Shown here: positions 8,829-17,757 of the stretch, one piece after another
How positions within the stretch are numbered: position 1 is the first letter of the stretch
Layout: every line of letters starts with the position of its first letter
Assembly: GCF_029210395.1 (NCBI RefSeq)
Contig: NZ_JARGDP010000005.1
Span: forward strand, 1 to 64,000
Length of the DNA: 64,000 nucleotides
Direction of reading: 5' to 3'
Origin: Petrocella sp. FN5
Lineage (GTDB): Bacteria; Bacillota; Clostridia; Lachnospirales; Vallitaleaceae
Translations under genes and position numbers: made by a program
The notes under the pieces: model-generated
Seen by the model: only the letters and a program-made list of their open reading frames with translations
Databases searched by the model: none
What the model was told of the DNA's origin: nothing

Positions 8829-9248
8829 ATGATACGATTAGTTGCAGGTGATACAGGTGAAGGTAAAACAAAGGCATTAATCGATATGGCCAATAATGCT
8901 CTTAAAACTACTAAGGGGCACATTGTCTATATTGATTTGGATTCAAGTCATATGTACGATTTAAGACACGAAATACGATATATTAATATTTCAGATTATC
9001 CAATTGCAGATTATAAGGAATTCTTTGGATTCATGTGTGGTATTCTATCAGAAGATAATGATATCACTGAGGTCTATGCTGATGGACTTCTCCGTCAAGC
9101 GCACATCGATGAAATCTCAAAATCAGATGAATTAATTAAAAAATTAAAAGCGGTATCCGATAAATTTGACGTTCGATTTGTATTTAGTTTAACCTGTGAT
9201 ACTTGTAAAGTTCCGGAATTCTTGGAAGAATTCTTAATAAAAGCATAA
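8829..9248 (+). CDS. Short P-loop ATP-binding protein, function unknown
   Basis: This is the only credible plus-strand gene in the window. The 139-residue protein begins with a Walker A motif (GDTGEGKT, residues 7-14). It has an acidic hydrophobic strand that may serve as Walker B (ITEVYADGL, about 79-87) and ends shortly after a beta-strand with CDTC. There is no sign of a second domain, so it is a minimal P-loop fold. AAGGAGGAGA precedes the ATG at good spacing. Upstream is a small hairpin (TCAGAC/GTCTGA). A perfect 38-bp palindromic terminator separates it from convergent mgsA. I do not recognise a function. Confidence 0.8.
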   Translation: MIRLVAGDTGEGKTKALIDMANNALKTTKGHIVYIDLDSSHMYDLRHEIRYINISDYPIADYKEFFGFMCGILSEDNDITEVYADGLLRQAHIDEISKSDELIKKLKAVSDKFDVRFVFSLTCDTCKVPEFLEEFLIKA

Positions 9249-9341
9249 TACAAGTGGATTTTGGTAACTGATTTAATAATTGGATAACGTGTCAAAAAGA
9301 TAAAAGTTGATTCCGACATATTATCCATCAATAGATATGAG

Positions 9342-9387
9342 CAAGGAAAGAGGTCAATCATGATTGACCTCTTTCCTTGTTTGATTT
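9342..9387. terminator. Bidirectional terminator: perfect 38-bp palindrome
   Basis: Positions 9342-9379 form an uninterrupted palindrome (arms CAAGGAAAGAGGTCAATCA and its exact complement), followed on the plus strand by TTTGATTT. It lies between the convergent P-loop gene and mgsA and can terminate both transcripts. Confidence 0.88.
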
Positions 9388-9778
9388 ATAAAGCATTTCT
9401 CCACTCTAAGTCACCACGTTCTAAAGATTTAATCAGTAATTCCGCCGTTGCGAGATTGGTTGCAATTGGAATATTATGAATATCACATAAGCGGATAACA
9501 CTTGAAGGATCAGGTTCATGTTGCATCTGAGATAATGGATCTCTTAGAAAGATCACCATATCAATTTGATTATGAGCAATCTGAGATCCAAGCTGCTGTT
9601 GTCCGCCTAGATGTCCAGCTAGGTATTTCTGTATAGAAAGGTTGGTTACTTCTTCTACAAGCCTACCTGTCGTTCCTGTCGCAAATATATCATGTTTTGA
9701 TAGAATGTTTTTATAGGCTATGCACAGATTTTGCATGAGTTTTTTTTTGTTGTCGTGAGCGATTAAACCTATGTTCAT
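9386..9778 (-). CDS. mgsA: Methylglyoxal synthase
   Basis: This 130-residue enzyme converts dihydroxyacetone phosphate to methylglyoxal and phosphate, bypassing lower glycolysis when phosphate is scarce. The family blocks are present: LIAHDNKK at the N-terminus, the ATGTTG phosphate site, GHLGGQQQLG, and IFLRDPL with the catalytic aspartate. It follows rodA in the same direction, with a 38-base spacer. This linkage to the min/rodA locus occurs in other Clostridia. Confidence 0.96.
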   Translation of the reverse strand: MNIGLIAHDNKKKLMQNLCIAYKNILSKHDIFATGTTGRLVEEVTNLSIQKYLAGHLGGQQQLGSQIAHNQIDMVIFLRDPLSQMQHEPDPSSVIRLCDIHNIPIATNLATAELLIKSLERGDLEWRNAL

Positions 9779-9816
9779 GAATAGACCCCCTTTAATTATG
9801 AATTGTTACATTAAAG

Positions 9817-10947
9817 CTACTTGTTTAGTGTTGATTTCCTCTGCATGCCAATGTTGAGTATAATACCCATGCCAATCATGTTGGCCATTAAAGAACTTAG
9901 ACCTGCACTAATAAACGGTAAAGGTATGCCTGTGTTAGGTACAATGCCAATTGTGACACCAATATTAATAAAGGACTGATATGTAATAATTGCTACTACA
10001 CCTGTGATAATTAATTTGCCAAATAAATCACTTGCGTCTTTAGCAATCCACAAACATTTTAATATAAGTATAAACAGCAAGAGTATAACAATCGTACACC
10101 CAAAAAAACCAAATTCTTCACCAATTATAGAAAAGATAAAATCCGTTTGAGGCTCCGGTAAATAATCATATTGATTGACCTTACCTAAATAGAGTCCTTT
10201 TCCAAATATCCGCCCTGAACCAATGGCTTGAATGGAGTTATTGGTTTGCATAAGTAATGATGGGTCAACACTATCCGGCCGAATTAAGGATATGATTCGA
10301 TTCACTTGATATCCTTTTAGTAGGGTTTGATCTGGCTGTTGAATGTACCAAAGTCCAATAAGAGCCGATGGTATTAACACAGCACTTGCTCCAACCACAT
10401 ATAGATAACTAATACCGGAAACATAGATAATGAAGGCCAGTATTAAAAACATAATTAAACCCGTAGAAAGATCCGGTTGCCTTATGATAAGAATTGTTGG
10501 CACAAGGGTTAACAGTATAGAACCTAAGATTATATACCACTGATTAATCCTGGATTCAAACTTATCAAAATACTTGGCAAGCACCAATACCAGAAAAATC
10601 TTTGCAAATTCACTAGGTTGCAATCTGAATGGACCTAAATCGATCCATCTTACTGCGTTGTTAGCAGATGCGCCTGCAACCAATACCAATGACAGTAAAA
10701 GTATGCTAAATATATAGATTGGAATAGCTAGTTTTCCTAACCAATGATAATCAAAAAAGGCAAAAAACAACAGCATACAAAAGCCTAGAATATAGCCAAT
10801 CATTTGTTTGTTTACAACTTCACTGGTTCCGTCAGGGCTATATACACGTGTTGCGCTTCCAATGGCAACAATACCGATAATACCCAGTAAGGCAATGAGC
10901 AAAACCAACACGTAGTCAAAACGTTTAAAGTCATATTGCTTAAACAT
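9817..10947 (-). CDS. rodA: RodA-type SEDS peptidoglycan glycosyltransferase
   Basis: The start is placed at the ATG one base after the minE stop; a longer version would run through minE in another frame. The 376-residue SEDS protein has about ten transmembrane helices and the family blocks WIDLGPFRLQPSEFAKI, RQPDLSTG and QTDFIFSIIGEEFGF. SEDS proteins polymerise glycan strands with a class B PBP partner. The PBP2 at 12855-15608 in the same cluster makes RodA (elongation) more likely than FtsW (division). Confidence 0.93.
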   Translation of the reverse strand: MFKQYDFKRFDYVLVLLIALLGIIGIVAIGSATRVYSPDGTSEVVNKQMIGYILGFCMLLFFAFFDYHWLGKLAIPIYIFSILLLSLVLVAGASANNAVRWIDLGPFRLQPSEFAKIFLVLVLAKYFDKFESRINQWYIILGSILLTLVPTILIIRQPDLSTGLIMFLILAFIIYVSGISYLYVVGASAVLIPSALIGLWYIQQPDQTLLKGYQVNRIISLIRPDSVDPSLLMQTNNSIQAIGSGRIFGKGLYLGKVNQYDYLPEPQTDFIFSIIGEEFGFFGCTIVILLLFILILKCLWIAKDASDLFGKLIITGVVAIITYQSFINIGVTIGIVPNTGIPLPFISAGLSSLMANMIGMGIILNIGMQRKSTLNK

Positions 10948-10948
10948 A

Positions 10949-11224
10949 TTACGTTCTCTTGCCTGGAACACGCATGTTACGAATTGGAATATTGGCATAA
11001 AGGGCCGGTACAATGCCATTTTCATATTCTGAGGAAGTTGTTCCCAGATTAATCTCAAGACCTTTTTCGTCTATTTCCATGTAACGACTTATAACATCGA
11101 TGATTTCCTGCTTCATCATTTCAAGCAACTCGGTATTGCAGTTGGCCCTGTCGTGGATAAGAACTAACTTCAAACGATCTTTTGCAACACTACTTGAATG
11201 CTTCTTTTTACTAAAAAATCCCAT
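10949..11224 (-). CDS. minE: Cell division topological specificity factor MinE
   Basis: The 91-residue protein has an N-terminal amphipathic membrane-targeting stretch (MGFFSKKKHSSS), an anti-MinCD segment (AKDRLKLVLIHDR) and a C-terminal dimerisation domain. MinE stimulates MinD ATPase and drives pole-to-pole dynamics. It directly follows minD (14 bases) and abuts rodA. Confidence 0.95.
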   Translation of the reverse strand: MGFFSKKKHSSSVAKDRLKLVLIHDRANCNTELLEMMKQEIIDVISRYMEIDEKGLEINLGTTSSEYENGIVPALYANIPIRNMRVPGKRT

Positions 11225-11238
11225 TATAAGGCTCCTCT

Positions 11239-12036
11239 CTAATTATTTATCCCCATAATATTTCTCAATTTCTTGAAAAAACTTACATTTACATTAAGGT
11301 CTAAGTAGGGAACATCTTCTCCCATAATACGCTTACAAATATTCAAGTACGCTTTTCCAGATAGAACATCTTGATTAATAACAATGGGTTCCCCATTATT
11401 CGTTGATATGACGATGTTTTCATCATCAGGTATAGCACCAATTAGATCAATAGCCAGAATATCAATAACATCTTCAACAGACATCATATCTCCTCGCTTG
11501 ATCATATCTGTTCTTAGTCGGTTAACAATTAGACGATGGTCCTTCATTTCATTGGCTTCAAGCAATCCAATAATTCTATCTGCGTCTCTAATCGCTGAAA
11601 TTTCAGGTGTTGTAACGATTATTGCTCTGTCAGCACCTGCAATTGCGTTCTTGAAACCTTGTTCGATACCTGCCGGACAATCAATAATAACATAGTCAAA
11701 ATCTTCTTTAAGATTTTCACAAAGTTCTTTCATTTGTTCAGGCGATACAGCATCCTTATCTCTGGTTTGTGCAGCTGGCAATAAAAATAGTTCCGGAAAT
11801 TTCTTATCCTTAATTAGGGCTTGTTTTAAACGACAGTTGCCTTCTACAACATCAACAAGGTTATATACAATACGGTTTTCAAGTCCTAAAACGACATCTA
11901 GATTTCTAAGACCGATATCAGCATCCAACAATATTACTTTTTTACCTAACATAGCTAAACCGATACCTATATTAGCACTTGTGGTGGTCTTACCTACACC
12001 ACCTTTTCCACTAGTAATTACAATACATTCACTCAC
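11239..12036 (-). CDS. minD: Septum-site determining ATPase MinD
   Basis: The 265-residue ParA/MinD ATPase has a deviant Walker A (KGGVGKTT, residues 11-18), Walker B (VIIDCPAG), and a C-terminal amphipathic membrane helix (FFKKLRNIMG). With MinC it blocks FtsZ assembly away from midcell. It sits between minC and minE as in the standard operon. Confidence 0.97.
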   Translation of the reverse strand: MSECIVITSGKGGVGKTTTSANIGIGLAMLGKKVILLDADIGLRNLDVVLGLENRIVYNLVDVVEGNCRLKQALIKDKKFPELFLLPAAQTRDKDAVSPEQMKELCENLKEDFDYVIIDCPAGIEQGFKNAIAGADRAIIVTTPEISAIRDADRIIGLLEANEMKDHRLIVNRLRTDMIKRGDMMSVEDVIDILAIDLIGAIPDDENIVISTNNGEPIVINQDVLSGKAYLNICKRIMGEDVPYLDLNVNVSFFKKLRNIMGINN

Positions 12037-12057
12037 GAGCTTGATCCCCTTTGCATT

Positions 12058-12756
12058 TTAGTTTAAGATTTTAAAATCTTTATGGGTGTTACCTTCAATA
12101 TGATCTATGACGATACGTTCGTCTTCGATAAATGCTATTTGTGCTACCGTTCTACTTTTTTCGAATTTGTCCGGAGACCGGGCAATCACATCTCCTATTC
12201 GAATTTGGGTTGGCTGCATGTTTAGAGCAATAACACATGCTTGTCTTTCACCATCACATCCGGCATGAGCATAACCCTTCAGACTTCCAAGGATAACGAT
12301 GTTACCCTTTGCTGTAACTTTTGCACCCGGATTAATATCACCTAATATAACGATACCTGTATCCATATTCAGTTCTTGTCCGGATCTTAATGTACCTTGA
12401 TGAAAGACGGCCACTTCTTCAGGAAACACTTGCTTAGGCATTGTTTCTTTTGTTAATGTAGCCATAGCTTTCAAACTTTCCGAAGACACCACCGGTATAT
12501 TGTCATCGACGACACAAAAAACCTCCATGTCAGTTAGTTCATGTATCATTTGAATAACTGACTCTTGTTGAGTTTCACTTAGGCTTCGTCCTTCAAATCC
12601 AATAGACACTTTAGCGTTCCCAAAAAATTTTTTACCATCTGTTAGTTTTGTTTTTATAGCCGATAGGAGGGCTTCAAAATCAGCATCTTGATTCATTATA
12701 AAATTAAGTCCATAACGGTTGCCTTTGATTAATACCAATTCATTCATATAATCCAT
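12058..12756 (-). CDS. minC: Septum-site determining protein MinC
   Basis: The 232-residue protein has an N-terminal FtsZ-inhibiting domain and a C-terminal beta-helix (GIVILGDINPGAKVTAKGN, then GSLKGYAHAG) that binds MinD. GAGGG lies 6 bases before the chosen ATG. A possible extended -10 (TGTATAAT on the minus strand, 12798-12803) lies upstream, so minCDE may have its own promoter in addition to read-through from the PBP2 gene. Confidence 0.95.
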   Translation of the reverse strand: MDYMNELVLIKGNRYGLNFIMNQDADFEALLSAIKTKLTDGKKFFGNAKVSIGFEGRSLSETQQESVIQMIHELTDMEVFCVVDDNIPVVSSESLKAMATLTKETMPKQVFPEEVAVFHQGTLRSGQELNMDTGIVILGDINPGAKVTAKGNIVILGSLKGYAHAGCDGERQACVIALNMQPTQIRIGDVIARSPDKFEKSRTVAQIAFIEDERIVIDHIEGNTHKDFKILN

Positions 12757-12797
12757 CTTAAACCCTCTTTAATTCAATAAAAATTTTTCTAATCCTT

Positions 12798-12803
12798 ATT
12801 ATA
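12798..12803 (-). promoter_or_regulatory. Possible -10 box of a minC promoter
   Basis: TATAAT preceded by TG lies about 42 bases before the minC ATG. The -35 candidates at 17-18 bases (ATACAA/TATACA) are weak, so this rests on the -10 alone. Confidence 0.35.
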
Positions 12804-12854
12804 CATAATAACGCGTCCATTGTATACAGTTGAACAAGATGTTTCTTAGACCGA

Positions 12855-15608
12855 TTAATTCAATTTATTACCGGTTGTATAATTTTCCGCCTCTTTATTA
12901 ACTTCAAAATACATGGCCAGAACTTTTTTGGAGTTTAATGCGGCATATCTCGAGGAATAGCCAAAATGTATAACGGTTGCAATCGATACAGTCGGGTCAT
13001 CATAAGGTGCAAATCCAGTAAATATTGCATGAGAGGCCCTTGACTTAATCAGTTCTGCAGTTCCAGTTTTACCGGCAATGGATATGGGAAAGTCAGCAAA
13101 ATAAGATCTAGCAGTACCACTAGAACCTTCTGTTACTTCCAACATACCTTTTTTGACTACGTCTATATGGTTTTGATTGAAGTCATTTTCAATAATAGTT
13201 TTAGGCGTATAATCCACTATCACTTCACCAGATTTATTCATTACCTTATCCACGACGTTAAGTTCCTGCATTTTACCGTTATTTGCAAGGGTATTCATAT
13301 ACCTTGCTAATTGAACAGGTGTAAAATCATGTGTACCTTGACCAATTGTTGCCCTAACAGCATCTCTTTCAGCCAGTGTGGAAGATGCTTCACCAATCTC
13401 AATACCGGTTTTTGAATCTAATCCAAATCGGCTAGCATAATCTGCTAACACGCTAATACCGTGTGCATCACTATAACGACCATCTTCATTGAAGCTTAGT
13501 TGCCAACCCATCTCATAGAAAAAATAATTACAGGAATGTTCTATTGCCTGTATAACATTAATAGATCCATGACTTCCTCTGTTTTGATTATAAATCCAAC
13601 AACTAGGTGAAGGAAATATCTTTGTGAAAATACCTCTATCCAGAACACGATCTGTCGGTCTTATAATGCCCTCCTCTAGTGCTGCAATGGCTGTAACCAT
13701 TTTAAAGGTTGATCCTGGAACGGATTTTGCATAAGTTGCTCTTGGATACAATGGACTTGTAGGATCGGATAAAAGCTTTGCATAATAATTGTTATCAAAA
13801 TTATTAACTAGGCGACTGTTATCATATGAGGGGTAACTAACTAGAGCTAGAACTTCACCTGTATCCACATCTGTAACGACTACCGCACCGGATGAAGGGT
13901 CTAAGGCCAATTGATGTGGTGTTATTTCAATATTTAAGATCTTTTGTTTCATAAAATCAATAGGTGCCAATCTACGGCTTTTTAGATTTATGATGTCTTC
14001 TTCTGTAGCTGTTACCAATCCAAAATCAAGGATTAAAAATGTAAGATCATAATAACTAAATGCTTCCTGATCTAAGAGGTACATGTATATGTATTTTGTA
14101 AAATCATAACGTGTAGCACTTTCTTCTTCAATGAACTTAATTACATATGCAAAAGCTTCTTCTTCTCCGGCATCTTTTAGTGCTTCAGGAAGAATCAAAA
14201 GATTTGCTTTATAAAATTCAGTCATTAATATTCTGAAGCTAATCTGCCCCTTCTTAAAAGCAACAAAGTTCTCATCAGATCTATAACCTTTATCTAGAAT
14301 ACCTTCTGTTCTTAGATTCTCCAGAAAATATGTGTAGATAGTGCCGTACTTATTATAATTTTGTGGTGGCGTGTCGTTTTTTATTTCATTAATAACATAT
14401 GAAGCCATCTGGTCTTTTGTCGATACCATGGTATTATAGATTCGTGTTTGTCCGTCACTGTTTTCCGGGTTAATTAACCGTGTATCTATAAGGTCATATC
14501 GAAAAATAGAATCATATATATCTTTTAAAAGTATGTATCTTTGTTCTCTCGTGTTTGGCAAACGCATGAGCATTCTGTCTACAATAATTTCTGCCAATTG
14601 TCGCTCAAGAATATTATAGGTATTTATCTGTAAGTCCCTGTCGATGGTTAGGTATACATCATATCCCATAATAGGATCAATGTTGTCAATAACAAGCATC
14701 GTCTTGCCTAGGTTATTGACTTCCACTTTTTGTGCACCATCATAACCTCTTAAGTGGGACTCCATCTCCTTCTCTATTCCAATGACACCAATTGTATCTT
14801 CAGCAGTATAGCCTAAAGGTTTTAAGACTTCTAAGCGTTCAGAATCTATTTTCCTAGTATAACCAATGATATGTGCAAAATAGGGTGCATCATTATATAC
14901 ACGATAAGGGGTTTCAACTATAGACACACCAGGGAAAATATCATTTCGTTCTTCCAATACCGCTAAAGTTTTTTGACTGACATTGGTCGCTATAACCTCA
15001 GGTTGATATTTTGAATATCTTTTTATATATTGGGCATATCGGACATTTAATATATCCAGTGTCTCTGCAGTTGTATAATTCTTAGCATCAATATTAAAAC
15101 GTTGATCCCTTAGAAACAGATATATTTCATAAGGCTCCATAGCAATCTGTTCTTCTGTTAACTGGCTAGTATATCTCAAATTGAATACGTTTTTCTTAAA
15201 GTTAAGGATTTGTTTTTCAGTACCAATAATCTCAAACCCATCTTCAGTTTGTCTTAAAGGAAATTCATCTACCAAAGCATCGCCATTATTTCGAATGATA
15301 CCGATGAGTTCATGAATCATTTGGTTCTTGTCAGGTACTTCTATGCTGTCATTCAAAAAGACAGTGTAAGATATAATGTTTTCTGCAAGCGGATAACCAT
15401 TTCGGTCATATATATTGCCTCGATGTCCCTCTATACTGACTTCCCTAATAACACTAAGTTCAAAGGCTTTTGCCAAGGCTTCACCTTCTACAATTTGAAG
15501 TTCAAAAAGTCGCATAACTAAGATGTAAAATAGGACAAATACAATCAGTAGTAATAAAAATAGTCTATGAGTAAGAAAGCTATATATTGCTTTAAATAGT
15601 GTTTTCAA
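12855..15608 (-). CDS. mrdA: Class B penicillin-binding protein 2 (elongasome transpeptidase)
   Basis: The 917-residue bitopic protein has a transmembrane helix at about 13-34, a pedestal domain, and a C-terminal transpeptidase domain. The three active-site motifs are STFK (633-636, nucleophile Ser633), SCN (692-694) and KTG (847-849). It crosslinks peptidoglycan during elongation, with RodA as the likely glycosyltransferase partner. It is unusually long: about 250 residues (roughly 330-560) separate the pedestal from the catalytic domain. It abuts mreD. Confidence 0.92.
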   Translation of the reverse strand: MKTLFKAIYSFLTHRLFLLLLIVFVLFYILVMRLFELQIVEGEALAKAFELSVIREVSIEGHRGNIYDRNGYPLAENIISYTVFLNDSIEVPDKNQMIHELIGIIRNNGDALVDEFPLRQTEDGFEIIGTEKQILNFKKNVFNLRYTSQLTEEQIAMEPYEIYLFLRDQRFNIDAKNYTTAETLDILNVRYAQYIKRYSKYQPEVIATNVSQKTLAVLEERNDIFPGVSIVETPYRVYNDAPYFAHIIGYTRKIDSERLEVLKPLGYTAEDTIGVIGIEKEMESHLRGYDGAQKVEVNNLGKTMLVIDNIDPIMGYDVYLTIDRDLQINTYNILERQLAEIIVDRMLMRLPNTREQRYILLKDIYDSIFRYDLIDTRLINPENSDGQTRIYNTMVSTKDQMASYVINEIKNDTPPQNYNKYGTIYTYFLENLRTEGILDKGYRSDENFVAFKKGQISFRILMTEFYKANLLILPEALKDAGEEEAFAYVIKFIEEESATRYDFTKYIYMYLLDQEAFSYYDLTFLILDFGLVTATEEDIINLKSRRLAPIDFMKQKILNIEITPHQLALDPSSGAVVVTDVDTGEVLALVSYPSYDNSRLVNNFDNNYYAKLLSDPTSPLYPRATYAKSVPGSTFKMVTAIAALEEGIIRPTDRVLDRGIFTKIFPSPSCWIYNQNRGSHGSINVIQAIEHSCNYFFYEMGWQLSFNEDGRYSDAHGISVLADYASRFGLDSKTGIEIGEASSTLAERDAVRATIGQGTHDFTPVQLARYMNTLANNGKMQELNVVDKVMNKSGEVIVDYTPKTIIENDFNQNHIDVVKKGMLEVTEGSSGTARSYFADFPISIAGKTGTAELIKSRASHAIFTGFAPYDDPTVSIATVIHFGYSSRYAALNSKKVLAMYFEVNKEAENYTTGNKLN

Positions 15609-16139
15609 TTAATCTTCATTCTCCTTTAACCACTCGTTCTTTTCCACGTAGAGATTAATAAAATAATAAATTCGATAAAGTATGAAGCCCACAAATACGG
15701 AATAAATGAGTTCCGGTATAATAATCATAGTAAAATATTGGTTCAACTTTAACTGACCTCTAAATAAAAATGTAAAAAAGTAAACGATAAAATTTTGAAA
15801 AAAATCAGCAATGCCAATCATAGCAATAGGTACAAGCAGACTTTCTCTGTAAAAAGTTCGATAAAAAAAACCGGTAGCGTAACCAATATACATGTATATT
15901 AAAGCATAAAAGCCTATAACATCACCATAAAAAATATCGTGTAATAAACCAATAATAACACCTACAACAGCACCTTCTGCGCGTCCTCTTAACAGACCAA
16001 AAGAAACAATAGTGATGACAAAAATATTGGGTACAATACCATTGAAGGCTATTTCCTGGAACACGATAGGCTGTAAAATTAGGTTAATGAGTATGATTAA
16101 TCCAATAACAAAAAAACGAGCAAATTGTACTTTTCTCAT
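15609..16139 (-). CDS. mreD: Rod shape-determining protein MreD
   Basis: This 176-residue hydrophobic protein has about five transmembrane segments and the MreD pattern LLRGRAEGAVVGVIIGLLHDIFYG. The start is set by GGAGG four bases before an ATG that overlaps the mreC stop as ATGA. MreD is a membrane component of the elongasome with MreC, RodA and PBP2, all encoded here. Confidence 0.92.
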   Translation of the reverse strand: MRKVQFARFFVIGLIILINLILQPIVFQEIAFNGIVPNIFVITIVSFGLLRGRAEGAVVGVIIGLLHDIFYGDVIGFYALIYMYIGYATGFFYRTFYRESLLVPIAMIGIADFFQNFIVYFFTFLFRGQLKLNQYFTMIIIPELIYSVFVGFILYRIYYFINLYVEKNEWLKENED

Positions 16140-16975
16140 TGGTTCCTCCACAAGCGGTTGATGACCAGAACCTCTTCCATATGTTTAAAGTCTACTACAG
16201 GCTTAAGATAAGCAACTTGAGTCAATCGGTTCGGGTTATTTTCAATTTCCACAATGTGTCCTATCAGTATTCCCGGCGGGTAGACTTCACCAAGATGAGA
16301 AGTGGTTACTTCATCACCAATAATCAAATTGACATCCTCTCCAATATACTCAACTCTTAAAAGACCATCGTTATACAAGGTTAAGTCACCTTTAACAATG
16401 CATAAGTCTTCTGTACGAACAATAAACGCACTAACACTGCTTTTATCATCTATTATAGAACGTACTTTGGAATAATTAGGCCCGACTTCTATAATTTTTC
16501 CAAGCAAACCGGCACCTGACATAACCACCATATCCGGCTTGAATCCTGCACTTTCCCCTTTATCAATTGCAAAAACATGATACCAATTACCGGGATCTTT
16601 ACTAATAACTCTAGAACCTGTTTTAGGATAATCAGCATAACGCTGATCAAGTTCATACAATGTTCTAAGTCTTTCTAACTCTGATTTAGATTGTTCTAGG
16701 ATTTTATTTTCATAGATCAATTGATGAACTTCTTCACTTAATAGTTGATTAAGTTGTTCAAGCTCATTAATATTCTTTATAAAATTCACACTGCCTACTA
16801 ACCAGTCTCCAAAATAAGTAACGCCCTTTTGTACCGGTATAACAACATAGGCCACGCTTTTCTCAATAGGTGTGATTTCCGTCCTCGTCTCCCATGTTAA
16901 AATCATTAAGAAAAGAAAAAGGACGGATATCCCTGTCATTATTTTCTGTGATGTTAAACGCCTTCTTCTTGACAT
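16136..16975 (-). CDS. mreC: Rod shape-determining protein MreC
   Basis: The 279-residue protein has an N-terminal transmembrane helix (about 12-26), a coiled coil (65-105) and a C-terminal double beta-barrel (GLLGKIIEVGPNYSKVRSI). MreC links PBP2 to the elongation machinery. Its stop overlaps the mreD start. The gene directly upstream is radC; mreB, usually between them, is absent. Confidence 0.94.
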   Translation of the reverse strand: MSRRRRLTSQKIMTGISVLFLFLMILTWETRTEITPIEKSVAYVVIPVQKGVTYFGDWLVGSVNFIKNINELEQLNQLLSEEVHQLIYENKILEQSKSELERLRTLYELDQRYADYPKTGSRVISKDPGNWYHVFAIDKGESAGFKPDMVVMSGAGLLGKIIEVGPNYSKVRSIIDDKSSVSAFIVRTEDLCIVKGDLTLYNDGLLRVEYIGEDVNLIIGDEVTTSHLGEVYPPGILIGHIVEIENNPNRLTQVAYLKPVVDFKHMEEVLVINRLWRNQ

Positions 16976-16994
16976 ATTGCCTCCATTAACTGAT

Positions 16995-17009
16995 GGTTAA
17001 AGTCTAACC
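16995..17009. repeat. Minimal GGTTAAAG repeat palindrome at the radC stop
   Basis: A 15-base element with 6-bp arms in context (TGGTTA/TAACCA) overlaps the end of radC. On the minus strand the radC reading frame ends in GGT followed by TAG from the repeat end. It resembles the ends of the larger elements elsewhere in the window. Confidence 0.45.
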
Positions 17010-17699
17010 ATTAATAAAACCTTTTTCTTTTAAGCTGGTATAATTTCCATCACCAATTACAATGTGGTCAAGTAAGGTAACACCTATTATTTCTCCTGAT
17101 GCTTGTATACGCTTTGTAATGGCGATGTCTTCATTACTTGGTGTGGAGTTTCCGCTTGGGTGATTGTGTAATAGTATGATACTAACGGCATGGTGTCTTA
17201 AAGCATAAATAAATACTTCTCTAGGGTGTACAAGAGAAGCATTGACTGTACCAACAGACAGTGTATGATCTCCAATTATATTATGCTTCGTGTCCAATAT
17301 GACCACTTTGAAATGCTCACATTCTAAATGCCGCATGGCTTCCATATAAACTGAAGCTACAGATGAAGGCGAATGAACATTAATTCTTTCCTTATAAGTA
17401 GCTTTTGCCATTCGGTTAGAAAGTTCAGTGATTGCTTTTAATTGTATCGCTTTAACGCGACCTATACCTTTTATCGTTTGTAGTTCTTTCATAGTCAACT
17501 TGTGCAGGCCAATCAAACCGGAAGTATGTTGGTTCAGAACGCGCATCGCTATATCTGTTGACTTTTCTTCTTTGGTACCACATTTAATGATAATAGCAAG
17601 AAGTTCTGCATCGGATAAAGCAGAGGCACCTCGCATTTCTAGTTTCTCATACGGTCGTTCTTCACTTGGAATTTCTTTGATGGTCATTATTTTTTGCAT
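17004..17699 (-). CDS. radC: RadC family JAB/MPN-domain protein
   Basis: The 231-residue protein has a helix-hairpin-helix region (about 60-90, TIKGIGRVKA) and a JAMM metalloprotease-like domain with HNHPSG (178-183) and a following acidic residue. Despite the name, a DNA-repair role is not established. It lies between maf and mreC, the common Firmicutes order. A G-rich ribosome site precedes the ATG. Confidence 0.93.
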   Translation of the reverse strand: MQKIMTIKEIPSEERPYEKLEMRGASALSDAELLAIIIKCGTKEEKSTDIAMRVLNQHTSGLIGLHKLTMKELQTIKGIGRVKAIQLKAITELSNRMAKATYKERINVHSPSSVASVYMEAMRHLECEHFKVVILDTKHNIIGDHTLSVGTVNASLVHPREVFIYALRHHAVSIILLHNHPSGNSTPSNEDIAITKRIQASGEIIGVTLLDHIVIGDGNYTSLKEKGFING

Positions 17700-17757
17700 A
17701 TTACCCCCCCGATAACAAGTCTCTCATCTCCTGTTTTCTATCTCTTTTGTAGACGAT

